From positions 24,399 to 88,398 of the forward strand of contig CAYXMQ010000015.1 of NCBI GenBank assembly GCA_964466195.1: a stretch of 64,000 nt of DNA, read 5' to 3'. The DNA comes from PFJX01 sp964466195. GTDB lineage: Bacteria > Pseudomonadota > Gammaproteobacteria > Burkholderiales > Thiobacillaceae. Positions 8,236-17,141 of this stretch are shown in pieces. Numbering within the stretch: position 1 is the stretch's first letter; each line of letters opens with the position of its first letter. Both the position numbers and the translations under genes were made by a program. A model generated the notes under the pieces. It did not search any database, was not told the origin of the DNA, and worked only from the letters and a program-made list of their open reading frames with translations.

Positions 8236-10097
8236 AGCCGCTTCGCGTCGAGTCCTATCGCTCGATACTGATCTTTCTGCATGATGTCGCCGCGGCTGCG
8301 CTGGCCTGGTTGGCGGCCTACTGGCTGCGATTTAATTTGGCGCTGCCTGGCGAGTATCTGGACGATCTGCTTTCGACATTGCTTTGGGTCGTGCCGTTGC
8401 AGTCGATCATCTTCTGGAAATACGGCCTGTATCGCGGCATTTGGCGATTCGCCAGCTTGCCCGATCTAAAGCGAATCTTGATGGCGGTGGCGATCGCCGC
8501 CGTCGTGCTGCCTGCCGTCGTGATCCTGTTCAGGATCGAAGCCGTGGTGCCGCGCACCGTGCTGATACTCGATCCGTTGTTGCTGCTGATCATCATGGGC
8601 GGCAACCGCTTCGCCTATCGGTCATGGAAAGAGCATCACTTGCTTCGTCTGAATGACTTGGACGATAAGCCGGTTCTGGTTCTGGGGGCCGGCTCGGCGG
8701 CGGATTTCTTGTTGCGGGAATTGGCGCGCACCCACAGCGGCTTCCGGGTCGTGGGGTTGCTGGATGACGACGCCGCCAAGGCCGGGCGCGAGATCCAGGG
8801 CGTATCGGTCATGGGGCCTTTGCGCGATCTGGAACCTATCGTCAGAAGAACCGGGGTTGGCCACGTAATCCTGGCCTTGCCTTCGGTTTCCCATCAACTG
8901 CGCAAGAATCTGGTTGAGCAATGCACCGCCCTGGATCTGGAAGTCTTGACCGTACCGTCGATGGCGGACCTGATGAGCGGGCGGGTCAATGTGTCCAAAC
9001 TGCGTCCGATCGAACTGGACGATCTGCTCGGTCGCGATACGGTCCGCTTGGATAATGCGGCTCTGGCGGAGTGTTTCGCGGGACGAGCGATCATGGTGAC
9101 CGGCGCGGGTGGGTCGATCGGCTCCGAGCTGTGCCGCCAGATCGTCCGTTTTCAACCGGCCCACCTGGTGCTGTTCGAGCAGAGTGAATTCGCGCTGTAT
9201 GAGTTGGAACAGGAGTTCATGCGCTGTTGCCCGGAGCAGAAAATCTCTTGCGTCATCGGTGATATCAAGGATGCCAGCCGGGTCGCGCAGGTGCTGGCGG
9301 AGTTCAAGCCGGCGCTGATCTACCATGCCGCAGCCAATAAGCATGTCCCGCTGATGGAACAGGTCAATGCCCTGCAGGCAGTGAAAAACAATGTGCTCGG
9401 CACCTGGGTGGTCGCCGATGCGGCGCGCGCTGCCGGGGTCGAGAAATTCGTCTTGATCTCCACCGACAAAGCCGTCAATCCGACCAATGTCATGGGTGCA
9501 TCCAAGCGGCTGGCGGAAATGGTTTGCCAGTCATTGCAGCGCGAAGAGGGCACGCGTTTCGTTTCGGTTCGCTTCGGCAATGTGTTGGGCTCGTCAGGCA
9601 GCGTGATTCCCAAGTTTCATCGCCAGATCGAAGCGGGCGGGCCGGTGACCGTGACACATCCGGAAGTCACCCGCTTTTTCATGTCGATCCGCGAGGCGGC
9701 ACAGCTGGTATTGCAAGCGGGTTTGATGGGGCAAGGCGGCGAAATATTCGTACTGGATATGGGCGAGTCTGTTCGCATCGACGATCTGGCGAGGCTGATG
9801 ATCCGCCTGTCCGGCAAGCACGAAGATGAAATCCGCATCGAATACACCGGCTTGCGGCCCGGCGAGAAGCTGTATGAAGAAGTATTGGCGGATGCCGAGA
9901 CGACTTTGCCGACGCCGCATCCCAAGCTGCGCGTGGCGCGCGCGCGCGGGGTCGATGAGGTTTTGGTGCGAAATTTCCTGGACTGGATCGCGGCGACGCC
10001 GGTTGCCCGCGATGACGTGGTCAGGGCGCAACTCCTGGCCTGGTTGCCTAGCGAATACCGGGTGGAGAGCGCTCTGCGCGAGCAGCCGAAGGGGTGA
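8232..10097 (+). CDS. WbpM/CapD-family nucleotide sugar 4,6-dehydratase
   Basis: The 621-residue protein has four N-terminal membrane helices (about residues 10-120), a first Rossmann-like domain (VLGAGSAADFLL near 153), then a catalytic short-chain dehydrogenase domain starting with GAGGSIGSELC near 293. STDKAVNP and MGASKRLAE near 413-427 show the Met-x3-Lys catalytic version seen in membrane-bound WbpM-type UDP-GlcNAc 4,6-dehydratases, in which the usual Tyr is replaced. The product would be a 4-keto-6-deoxy sugar nucleotide for the lipid-linked sugar made by the upstream transferase. Translation is coupled to that gene by a 4-bp overlap. It converges on moaD with one base between the stops. 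Confidence 0.92.
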   Translation: MKPLRVESYRSILIFLHDVAAAALAWLAAYWLRFNLALPGEYLDDLLSTLLWVVPLQSIIFWKYGLYRGIWRFASLPDLKRILMAVAIAAVVLPAVVILFRIEAVVPRTVLILDPLLLLIIMGGNRFAYRSWKEHHLLRLNDLDDKPVLVLGAGSAADFLLRELARTHSGFRVVGLLDDDAAKAGREIQGVSVMGPLRDLEPIVRRTGVGHVILALPSVSHQLRKNLVEQCTALDLEVLTVPSMADLMSGRVNVSKLRPIELDDLLGRDTVRLDNAALAECFAGRAIMVTGAGGSIGSELCRQIVRFQPAHLVLFEQSEFALYELEQEFMRCCPEQKISCVIGDIKDASRVAQVLAEFKPALIYHAAANKHVPLMEQVNALQAVKNNVLGTWVVADAARAAGVEKFVLISTDKAVNPTNVMGASKRLAEMVCQSLQREEGTRFVSVRFGNVLGSSGSVIPKFHRQIEAGGPVTVTHPEVTRFFMSIREAAQLVLQAGLMGQGGEIFVLDMGESVRIDDLARLMIRLSGKHEDEIRIEYTGLRPGEKLYEEVLADAETTLPTPHPKLRVARARGVDEVLVRNFLDWIAATPVARDDVVRAQLLAWLPSEYRVESALREQPKG

Positions 10098-10098
10098 G

Positions 10099-10353
10099 TC
10101 AGCCGCCGGTCACCGGCGGAAAGATCGCCACTTCAGCATGCTCTGTGAGCGGCGTGTCGCCATTCGCCACCTCCTGATTCACCGCGACGCGAAATGCGCG
10201 CTCCACAGCGAGATTCTCCGCCCAGACGCCGCCGCGCCGGCGGAGCTCGGCGAGCAAGGTATCGACGCTGGCGTCGTCTGCGAGAGTCAGGGTTTCGGCG
10301 CCGAGGCCAAAGACTTCGCGCAGGCGGGCGAAATACAAGACATGGATGTTCAT
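10099..10353 (-). CDS. moaD: Molybdopterin synthase sulfur carrier subunit MoaD
   Basis: An 84-residue ubiquitin-fold protein with the C-terminal Gly-Gly (PPVTGG) that is thiocarboxylated to donate sulfur to precursor Z in molybdenum cofactor synthesis. The N-terminal IHVLYFARLRE matches the family. Its start overlaps the end of moeA by 4 bp, so both are probably made from one transcript. MoaE, its usual partner, is not in the window. The last codons sit in an 8-bp-arm palindrome (CCGCCGGT and ACCGGCGG), which is a coding feature with no T-run. Confidence 0.93.
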   Translation of the reverse strand: MNIHVLYFARLREVFGLGAETLTLADDASVDTLLAELRRRGGVWAENLAVERAFRVAVNQEVANGDTPLTEHAEVAIFPPVTGG

Positions 10354-11537
10354 GGCAGCAACTCCGCAAGAGGCATGAAACGCACCGGCTCGCCGGCGCT
10401 GAGGCAGACGCCCGCATCGACGTCGACCAGGCCATCGGCCCAGGCCAGCGAGGTCAGTACGCCGGAGCTCTGGTTGGGGAACAGCACCGCCTGACCCGCT
10501 TCCAGTCTGGCGCGCATGAATTCGCGGCGCGCGCCGGGCTTGCTGCGATGGAAGCCTGCGGGCACGCTGAAGCTCAATGGCGGGCGCGGCGTTTCGCCCA
10601 TGCGGGCGCGCAGGAAGGGGGCGGCGAACAGGCAGAACACAACATAGGCGGAAACCGGGTTGCCGGGCAGACCGATGAAATCGGCTTCGCCGATACGGCC
10701 ATAGGCCAGCGGTTTACCCGGCTTCATGGCCACTTTCCACATGTCCAGTCGTCCGAGCGCTTCCACCGCGCCTTTGACGTGGTCTTCTTCGCCGACCGAG
10801 ACGCCGCCGGTGGTCATCACCACATCGGCCTGACGACTGGCGGACGCGAGTGCGGCTTGAGTGGCTTCGAGAGTGTCGGCCACCAGGCCGAGGTCGACCA
10901 CCTCGCAGCCGAGGCGGGCGAGCAGCCCGTTCAACGCCGCCCGGTTGGAGTTGTAGATGCGCCCAGGCGGCAACGGCTGGCCGGGTAGCACCAGTTCATC
11001 ACCGGTGAAGAACACGGCCACCTTGAGGCGACGATAGACATTGACTTCGGTTGCGCCGATCGAGGCGGCGACACCCAGTTGCGCCGGGCCAAGCCGCACG
11101 CCGGCGGTGAGTACGGTCTGGTCCGGTCGGATGTCCTCGCCGGCGCGGCGGATATTGGCGCCCGGCTTGAGCGGCTTCAGGCAACGCACGCCGTCGCCGA
11201 CGACTTCAGTGTCTTCCTGCATCACCACTGTATCTGCGCCTTCCGGTACCGGTGCGCCGGTGAAGATGCGCGCCGCGCTGCCGGCACGCAGTGGCTGGCC
11301 GATCTGGCCGGCCGGGATGCGTTGCGAGACAGGCAGAACCGCATCCGCTGTCGCCTCCACGGCGCGCACGGCGTAGCCGTCCATGGCGCTGTTGTCCAGC
11401 GGCGGTACGCTGACTGCAGCGATCAGTGGTGCGGCCAGAATGCGGTCGAGAGCGGCCTCCGTCGCCAGGATTTCGGTGTGCGTCGGCGGGCGCGCACTCG
11501 CAAGAAGTTGCTGTAGGGCTTGTTCGACGCTCAGCAT
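10350..11537 (-). CDS. moeA: Molybdopterin molybdenumtransferase MoeA
   Basis: A 395-residue MoeA that inserts molybdate into adenylylated molybdopterin. Visible motifs are PPLDNSAMDGYAV (about residue 44), VMQEDTE, FFTGDEL near 176, TTGGVSVGEEDHVKG near 240 (the common form is GGVSVGDYD, so the acidic loop is a variant), and FIGLPGNPVSAYV near 289. AGGAAA precedes the ATG at 11537. A 15-codon open frame starting with MISLYIAS ends across the moeA start and could be a leader peptide, but I see no evidence beyond position. Confidence 0.95.
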   Translation of the reverse strand: MLSVEQALQQLLASARPPTHTEILATEAALDRILAAPLIAAVSVPPLDNSAMDGYAVRAVEATADAVLPVSQRIPAGQIGQPLRAGSAARIFTGAPVPEGADTVVMQEDTEVVGDGVRCLKPLKPGANIRRAGEDIRPDQTVLTAGVRLGPAQLGVAASIGATEVNVYRRLKVAVFFTGDELVLPGQPLPPGRIYNSNRAALNGLLARLGCEVVDLGLVADTLEATQAALASASRQADVVMTTGGVSVGEEDHVKGAVEALGRLDMWKVAMKPGKPLAYGRIGEADFIGLPGNPVSAYVVFCLFAAPFLRARMGETPRPPLSFSVPAGFHRSKPGARREFMRARLEAGQAVLFPNQSSGVLTSLAWADGLVDVDAGVCLSAGEPVRFMPLAELLP

Positions 11538-11829
11538 GGGGCGGTTTCCTGGGTAGAGGCGATGTACAACGAGATCATCGGTTGCCTTTCGTGGTTGATT
11601 TTCGCCACCGCGAGGTGGGATGGATAGTGAGTATTCTGCTGGTTTGCAGGCAATTGTCGCCTGCGTTTTGCCGAAAGTGTTTGCCCCAGGCCCCCCAGGG
11701 CCAGACCTGACGGCGGTATTGACACAAGAACAACAACAAGAATGAAATGGCCGCAGCGCTGAAGTAGAGGCGGTCTTGCGGCCGCAATTGCAGCGTATTC
11801 CTTACCGTTTCGAGATTGAGGAGACCGCC
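11538..11829. other. Intergenic region between divergent moeA and the DUF2189 gene
   Basis: No convincing gene in 292 bp. On the plus strand a perfect -35 hexamer TTGACA lies at 11719-11724, but the -10 position about 17 bp downstream (around AATGAA) is poor, so the promoter of the DUF2189 gene is only tentative. A CCCCAGG-rich patch near 11685-11700 and a good ribosome binding site (GAGGAG) just before 11830 are present. No RNA gene was recognised. Confidence 0.4.
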
Positions 11830-12633
11830 ATGAAGCAGGAAATTCCCCACGTTGAATATCTCCCGACGGTGCTTCCCGCCGTCCGCAAGGTTCCCGTCGC
11901 CGCTTGCCTTGGCTGGCTGCGTCTGGGTCTGGACGATCTGCGCGCCGCCTGGGCGGTTTCTCTGGCCTACGGTGTGTTGTTCGCCGGCCTGGGCTGGATA
12001 CTGGTGACCCATGGCTGGAGCGACCCGCACTGGGGGCTGAGCTTCACTTCCGGCTTCCTGCTCGTCGCGCCGGTGCTGGCAGTCTGTTTCTATGCCATCT
12101 CCCGCGCCCGCGAGCGTGGCGAGCCGCTGGTTTCGCTGACCCGGCCGTTCCGGCTGCTGCGCGAAAATATCTGGTCGCTGGGCTTGTTCGCGATCATGTT
12201 GGCCATGCTGTTCAGCCTGTGGGAACGGGTCACTGCGATCGCGGTGGCGTTGACGCTGCAGGCGGATGTCTATGCCGGTGATACCTTCAGCTACACGGAA
12301 AGCTTGCTTGGCGACAGCAATCATCTGCCGGTGGTGATCGGCTTCTTCGTTGTTGGGGCCGTCTTCGCGCTGATCTCTTTCGCGTTGTCCGCCGTTTCCT
12401 TGCCGATGATCGTGGATCGCCAGGCCGATCCGGTCACCGCGTTGCTGACCAGCTTGACTGCCGTGCGCCGCAACCCGCTGCCGATGCTGGCCTGGGCGGC
12501 AAGCATCGTGTTTCTGGTCGGCTTGGGTTATCTCACCGCCTTTGTCGGTCTCATCGTGATCTTCCCGCTGCTGGGGCACGCCACTTGGCATGCCTATCGC
12601 GAGCTGGTGGAGCCGCCCGCGACAGCGGTTTGA
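11830..12633 (+). CDS. DUF2189 family inner membrane protein
   Basis: A 267-residue polytopic membrane protein of the DUF2189 type, common in proteobacteria and without a known function. The conserved start of the domain (VAACLGWLRLGLDDLRAAW) is seen near residue 22, followed by about six hydrophobic helices, with SLPMIVDRQADPVTA in the second half. ATG 11830 is chosen because GAGGAG lies just upstream; the frame is open further upstream. It stands alone, convergent with the dsbB-dsbA operon. Confidence 0.75.
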   Translation: MKQEIPHVEYLPTVLPAVRKVPVAACLGWLRLGLDDLRAAWAVSLAYGVLFAGLGWILVTHGWSDPHWGLSFTSGFLLVAPVLAVCFYAISRARERGEPLVSLTRPFRLLRENIWSLGLFAIMLAMLFSLWERVTAIAVALTLQADVYAGDTFSYTESLLGDSNHLPVVIGFFVVGAVFALISFALSAVSLPMIVDRQADPVTALLTSLTAVRRNPLPMLAWAASIVFLVGLGYLTAFVGLIVIFPLLGHATWHAYRELVEPPATAV

Positions 12634-12657
12634 GCCCTATCTCCCGGCGGGCAGCGA

Positions 12658-13344
12658 TTATTTTCGGCTGCTGCGCCGCGGTTCGCGCGCACGTCCAATC
12701 AGGCTGTCGGCGATGCTGATCAGGTCGTTCAGCTCCTTGGCGGCTTTGCCCAACACCGTGTAGCGGCCATCCACGGTAATCCGCGGCACGCCATCGACCT
12801 TGTAGGTGCGCGCCAGCATTTCGGCGCGGGCAAGATGGGTCTCGACGGCAAACGAGTACATGGTGTCGCGGAAGGCTTTGCTGTTGACGCCTTGGCTCGC
12901 TACCCAGCTGAGCACGGCTTGCTCGGTGTAAAGATTGGTTTTGTTATGGATGGCATCGAATGCAGCCTGATCCAGGCGAGCCAGCTGTCCGCTTGCTTCC
13001 AGGGCATAAAACAGACGCGCCAACATGCTCCAGGCGGCGCGGCCGAAGGTGACCGGCACGCGGCGGAAGGCCACATCCTTCGGCAGGGTCTTCTCCCAGG
13101 CATGGATTAGCGGATTGAAGTCGCGGCAGTGCGGGCAGCCGTACGAGAAAAACTCCAGCACTTCGATCTTGCCCGCCTGCTCACCCGGCTGGGGTGGCGT
13201 GATTGCGCTCCAGTCGCGGCCTTCGACCAGTGGGATGGGATGCGTGCCGGTACGGACGGCGGCTTGCGCAGCAGTGCCGGCCAAGCCGCCGACGGCGAGA
13301 GTGGCAAGAAATGCACGATTGAATTGGCGTCGGGTCAGGGGCAT
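12658..13344 (-). CDS. dsbA: Periplasmic thiol:disulfide oxidoreductase DsbA
   Basis: The 228-residue protein has an N-terminal export signal that begins with a twin-arginine look (TRRQF), then a thioredoxin fold with the active site C70-P-H-C73 and the cis-proline loop GVPRITV. CPHC is the DsbA dipeptide, which makes a strong oxidant for folding secreted proteins, including the c-type cytochromes and other periplasmic proteins encoded nearby. ATG 13344 follows GGAGA. The gene lies 25 bp downstream of dsbB, its re-oxidant. Confidence 0.93.
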   Translation of the reverse strand: MPLTRRQFNRAFLATLAVGGLAGTAAQAAVRTGTHPIPLVEGRDWSAITPPQPGEQAGKIEVLEFFSYGCPHCRDFNPLIHAWEKTLPKDVAFRRVPVTFGRAAWSMLARLFYALEASGQLARLDQAAFDAIHNKTNLYTEQAVLSWVASQGVNSKAFRDTMYSFAVETHLARAEMLARTYKVDGVPRITVDGRYTVLGKAAKELNDLISIADSLIGRAREPRRSSRK

Positions 13345-13369
13345 AGCAATGTCTCCGTTTTTTAGAAAT

Positions 13370-13876
13370 TTAGCGGCGCGTGGTATTGCGAATGCCAACA
13401 AGCGCCCACGCTGCCGCGATGAAGCAGGCGATGAACGCGATCAACGCCCAGTTGGCCAGACTCAACCCCATGATGTTCAGTTCCGTCTGTTCACAAAAGC
13501 CGGTGGCCAGGAACCACTCGGGCAGACGCTGGCCCAGCCATTCCACCAGCTTTTCGATCAGACTGGGTTCACCCGCCAGGCACGAAATACTGCCCGGCGG
13601 CTGTACCTGCAGCCAGCTTTGATAAGTCGCCACGGCCATGCCGCCGGCGGCGAGGGGCAAGTTCAACGCACCTATCCAGCGACTTGCCGGACGCGGTGAC
13701 AGCCAGGCTGCCAGGCCGCTCAGCACGACCAGGATCATGAACAGCAGGCGCTGGAAGATGCACAGATGGCAGGGGTGCAGATCCAACCAGGCGGTCAGGA
13801 TAAAGCTGGCCGCGACCAGCGCGAAGCTGCCCGCGGCCAGCAGCGACCAGATAAAACGCGGTGTCAGGGCTTTCAT
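13370..13876 (-). CDS. dsbB: Disulfide bond formation protein DsbB
   Basis: A 168-residue membrane protein with four helices. It re-oxidises DsbA and passes electrons to ubiquinone. The first redox pair is C36-H-L-C39 (HPCHLC) and the second periplasmic pair is C99 and C128. The length is normal for the family. It is placed directly upstream of dsbA on the same strand, a functional pairing seen in several Betaproteobacteria. Confidence 0.94.
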   Translation of the reverse strand: MKALTPRFIWSLLAAGSFALVAASFILTAWLDLHPCHLCIFQRLLFMILVVLSGLAAWLSPRPASRWIGALNLPLAAGGMAVATYQSWLQVQPPGSISCLAGEPSLIEKLVEWLGQRLPEWFLATGFCEQTELNIMGLSLANWALIAFIACFIAAAWALVGIRNTTRR

Positions 13877-13977
13877 GCCGATAGTCTCAATTTGCTCGTG
13901 CAGGCCGATGCCGGCGTCGGCCGACTATGGGACAGGAAAAGGCGGGGCGAGGCAAGCGTGTGTGCACTGGTGCCTGA

Positions 13978-14295
13978 TCAACGCCGGCCGCCTTGCCAAC
14001 CGCGGCCGTCATGGGGGGGCGGGCGCTGCAAGGCGGCAAGCATTTCCTGTTCGTCGATACGGCCGTCGGCATCGCTATCGACGGCCGCAAACTCCAGCGC
14101 ACACGGCCGCCGTCCATGACCGGCCCGCTTCGACCGGCATTCGGCGCGCAAGCGCTCGAACTCGGCATGATCAAGGTAGCCGTCGTGGTTCAAGTCATGC
14201 ACGGAGTAAATCGGCGGCAGCGCAGGAAAGGTTTGATCGGCATTGGCCAATGGCGCCGCCAGCAGGGCTGGTATCAGACAGCAAAGAGATTTCAT
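13978..14295 (-). CDS. Secreted EF-hand protein coupled to the hydrogenase-like gene
   Basis: A 105-residue protein with a signal peptide (MKSLCCLIPALLAAPLANA) and two EF-hand calcium loops: DLNHDGYLDHAEF near residue 33 and DSDADGRIDEQEM near 72. Its ATG at 14295 overlaps the stop of the hydrogenase small subunit gene by 4 bp, so the two are translationally coupled, and the products likely meet in the periplasm. The C-terminus is rich in Pro, Gly and Arg. A calcium-binding or structural partner role for the cytochrome-fused subunit is inference. Confidence 0.8.
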   Translation of the reverse strand: MKSLCCLIPALLAAPLANADQTFPALPPIYSVHDLNHDGYLDHAEFERLRAECRSKRAGHGRRPCALEFAAVDSDADGRIDEQEMLAALQRPPPHDGRGWQGGRR

Positions 14296-15461
14296 TTGCC
14301 GGTTTCCTTCAAGTAATCCACCAGGGCTTGCATATCGGCCTCTTCCAACGCAAAACGATGAGAACGTATCTTCCCGGAGCGCAGCAGCGTCGGCACCTGA
14401 TCGGGCGGGGTCCGCAAGCGGGCTGCATTGGTGTCGTGGCAATAGATGCAGTGGTTGTCATAAATCGCTGCGCCGCGTTCGGCTGGGGTGGCGCCGTTTG
14501 GCGCCGGCGCAGCCGCGATCGGGGCGTAGAAGCTGCTCCGGTCCCAGAACTCGGGTTCGCTGCAGCCCAGGCAGGGATGGCCCGATTCGATCGGGTTGCT
14601 GACCCCGTTCCAGCGCAGTGTGGCGCAAGCATTGCGGGTCAGCGGCCCCTTGCAGCCCAGCTCGAACAGGCACCAGCCGGCGCGCGCACCGGCGTCGTCG
14701 AACGTCTTGGCGAAGCGCCCGGCCTCGTAATGGCCGCGGCGCGAACAGCGCTCGTGCACTGTCTCGCCGTAGAACGCCAGCGGCCGCTCCAGCGCATCGC
14801 GTGGCGGGAAAGCGCCGAACGCTAGCCTATAGGCCAGCACGGCGCTGATCACTTCGGGGATGGGCGGGCAGCCCGGCAGGTTGAGCAGCGGCCGTTGCGG
14901 GACGCGGCCCAGCCGCATCCGTTCGCCGATGCCGGTTGCGCCGGTGGGGTTGGGCGCGGCGGCGGGTAGCCCGCCAAAGGCCGCGCAAGTGCCCAGTGCA
15001 ATCACCGCCTCGGCGGCATCCAGGCAACGCGCCAGCAGGCTCAGGCTGTCCTCGCCGGCGATGGTGGAGCACGCCCCGTCCAGCGCGGTCGGGGCCGAGC
15101 CGTCCACGATCAGCAACAACTTGCCATGATTCGCCTGCAGGCTGGCCTCGCGCGCCTGTTCAGCCGCGCTGCCGCTGGCTGCCTGCAAAGTAGGGTGGTA
15201 GTCGAGCGAAATCAGATCGAACAACAGGTGCTCCAGCGATGGCGTCGAGGAGCGGGTCAGGGATTCGGTGCAGCCGGTGCATTCCTGCAATGCCAGCCAA
15301 ACCACCGGCAAGCGTCGCGCCCGCGCCAGCGCCTCGGCCAGAATCGGCGCCGTACTCGGCGGCAGCGCCAGCAGTGAGGCGGCAAGCGCGCAGAATTTGA
15401 GAAAAGCGCGCCGGTTCAGCCTGTTTGCCGAGCCGTAATGCATTTCTGCGAGTCCGATCAT
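14292..15461 (-). CDS. NiFe-hydrogenase small subunit fused to monohaem cytochrome c
   Basis: 389 residues with a Tat signal (NRRAFLK, residues 16-22) and the complete set of iron-sulfur ligands of a group 1 NiFe-hydrogenase small subunit: C61-T-G-C64, C159 and C198 for the proximal cluster, H236, C239, C264 and C270 for the distal cluster, and C279, C297 and C300 for the medial cluster. Instead of the usual C-terminal membrane anchor, the chain continues into a small cytochrome c domain with C338-I-Y-C-H342. Electrons could thus pass straight from the clusters to a c-haem. No large subunit gene or maturation gene lies next to it: upstream is a small secreted protein and downstream are an EF-hand protein and dsbB. 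The large subunit must be elsewhere, or the protein serves another electron transfer role. Confidence 0.85.
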   Translation of the reverse strand: MIGLAEMHYGSANRLNRRAFLKFCALAASLLALPPSTAPILAEALARARRLPVVWLALQECTGCTESLTRSSTPSLEHLLFDLISLDYHPTLQAASGSAAEQAREASLQANHGKLLLIVDGSAPTALDGACSTIAGEDSLSLLARCLDAAEAVIALGTCAAFGGLPAAAPNPTGATGIGERMRLGRVPQRPLLNLPGCPPIPEVISAVLAYRLAFGAFPPRDALERPLAFYGETVHERCSRRGHYEAGRFAKTFDDAGARAGWCLFELGCKGPLTRNACATLRWNGVSNPIESGHPCLGCSEPEFWDRSSFYAPIAAAPAPNGATPAERGAAIYDNHCIYCHDTNAARLRTPPDQVPTLLRSGKIRSHRFALEEADMQALVDYLKETGK

Positions 15462-15526
15462 CGCTGTCGCCTCAAAACACTGCGCCGCCTCAGTTTCCGC
15501 GGGCGGCGCGATCGTTCATTGCGTGC

Positions 15527-15844
15527 TCATTTCAGATAGCCGCGCGCCTGCATGTGGTCGCAGGCATAGCCGCCTGCTCTGCCCATCGGCAGCGTCAGGC
15601 TTTTTTCCTTGGCGCGCGCTTCCATCAGGGCGTGATGCTCGGCCAGATAGGCCTTGCATTCATCATAGGTCTTAAAACTGCGCATCTTGGTCTGGTGCTC
15701 GATGCGCTCCTGCTGTGTCATCAATTGCCAGCCGCGCGTATTGCCCTGGTCTGCCGCCCAGGGGCCGCGCGCTTCAGCCAGTCCGCCAGCCAACGTAATA
15801 CCGAGCAGACCGGCAACGATCAGCGTGGAATAAGCGGATTTCAT
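15527..15844 (-). CDS. Small secreted protein of unknown function
   Basis: A 105-residue protein with a signal peptide (MKSAYSTLIVAGLLGITLAGGLAEA). The mature part has a distinctive WQLMTQQERIEH segment, a single Cys in DECKAYLAEHH and a second in YACDHM near the C-terminus, so an intramolecular disulfide is possible. Similar small periplasmic proteins occur in other sulfur- and iron-oxidising Betaproteobacteria in my memory, but I know no assigned function. ATG 15844 is preferred over upstream starts because GGAGA sits 5 bases before it. It lies 65 bp upstream of the hydrogenase-like gene on the same strand. Confidence 0.7.
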   Translation of the reverse strand: MKSAYSTLIVAGLLGITLAGGLAEARGPWAADQGNTRGWQLMTQQERIEHQTKMRSFKTYDECKAYLAEHHALMEARAKEKSLTLPMGRAGGYACDHMQARGYLK

Positions 15845-15983
15845 GATTTTCTCCATCGGGTTGTTGAGGGAATCGGAGGCATTTCCTTGCGGTTCTTGCT
15901 CTCCTGCTTCCATTCAAGCCCATGGCGGCCGATCGAACGTGTCAGCTTGTAACCATTTGTTACCGTGAATGCCGGCGGACGAC

Positions 15984-17141
15984 TCAACCGTCCATGCCGA
16001 TGCCTTGCCGCTTGAACGGGCTGCTCTCGTTGAGTTCGTCGACGTAGCGTTCAATGCCGCCGCTTTCGCGCTGCAAAAACTCTTCCACCGCGCTGGAAAA
16101 GCGCGGGTGCGCCAGCCAGTGCGCCGACCAGGTGGTGACCGGCAGGAAGCCGCGCGCGAGTTTGTGTTCGCCCTGCGCGCCGCCTTCGAAAGTGGCAATC
16201 TTGTTGGCGATGCAAAATTCGATCGCCTGGTAGTAGCAGGTTTCGAAGTGCAGGCCGGGGTGATATTCCAGCGTGCCCCAGGAGCGGCCATACAAGGCGC
16301 GGTCGTCGCAAAAATTGAGGGCGCTGGCGATGGGCTGCTCGCCCTCGCCGGCATCGCGCAGGGCAACGATGAGCAGGATGTTTGCCGGCATGGAGCGGCC
16401 GACGCGTTGGAAGAAATCCAGGTTCAATGCCAACGGCGAGTTGAACTGCTGATGGGTCTGCACATAACAGCGCATGAAGAACGCCCAGTATTCCGGCGTG
16501 ATCTGCTCGCCGCGCAGATGGAGAAAGCGGATGCCGGCATCGCTGACCTTGCGTCGTTCCTGCTGAATCTTCTTGCGTTTGTCGCGACGCATGCCGGCCA
16601 GGTAAGCGGCGAAATCGATGTAACCCGGGTTATTCCAATGCAACTGCACGCCCCGGCGCAACAGCATGCCCTGGCTTTGCATTTCCAGCGCCTGGCTGGC
16701 CGGCGGAAACAGACAATGCAGCGAGGAAGCGCCGCTGTCGCGCGCCAGTTGCAGTGCGGCCTGGATCAGTTGCGCGCGCACAGAGTCCGACTCCGCCAAC
16801 AACCTGGCGCCGGTCACCGGTGTGAACGGCACCGAGGAAACCAATTTCGGGTAGTAACTCAGGCCGTGGCGTTGATAGGCCTCCGCCCAGGCCCAGTCGA
16901 ACACGAACTCGCCCCAGGAATGGCTCTTGAAATAGAGCGGCATGGCGCCGACCAGGGTTTCGTCTTGCCACAGCGTCAGAAATTGCGCTCGCCAGCCGGT
17001 GGCGGCAGTGGCGCAGCCGCTGTCTTGCAAGGCGCGCAGAAAAGCATAGGCCAGAAAGGGGTTGTCGCCCGGCGTAACCGCGCGCAACGCGTTCCATTGC
17101 GCCTCCGGAATCTCGCTCAGGTTTTCGACGATGCGCAACAT
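15984..17141 (-). CDS. COG3146-type acyltransferase (GNAT-like, FemAB-related fold)
   Basis: A 385-residue cytoplasmic protein of the family annotated as DUF482/COG3146, often called peptidogalycan biosynthesis protein, which has two GNAT-like halves. Typical stretches are NPFLAYAFLRALQDSG near residue 28, LYFKSHSWGEFVFDWAWAEAY near 71, and FEGGAQGEHKLARGF near 323. Its real substrate is unknown to me. ATG 17141 overlaps the stop of the upstream methyltransferase gene (TGATG), so the two form a unit. Confidence 0.8.
   Translation of the reverse strand: MLRIVENLSEIPEAQWNALRAVTPGDNPFLAYAFLRALQDSGCATAATGWRAQFLTLWQDETLVGAMPLYFKSHSWGEFVFDWAWAEAYQRHGLSYYPKLVSSVPFTPVTGARLLAESDSVRAQLIQAALQLARDSGASSLHCLFPPASQALEMQSQGMLLRRGVQLHWNNPGYIDFAAYLAGMRRDKRKKIQQERRKVSDAGIRFLHLRGEQITPEYWAFFMRCYVQTHQQFNSPLALNLDFFQRVGRSMPANILLIVALRDAGEGEQPIASALNFCDDRALYGRSWGTLEYHPGLHFETCYYQAIEFCIANKIATFEGGAQGEHKLARGFLPVTTWSAHWLAHPRFSSAVEEFLQRESGGIERYVDELNESSPFKRQGIGMDG

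Noticed and set aside
10102..10118. Palindrome CCGCCGGT-C-ACCGGCGG as a terminator between the polysaccharide and moaD genes
   Set aside because: It lies in the moaD coding end, and no T-run follows on either strand.
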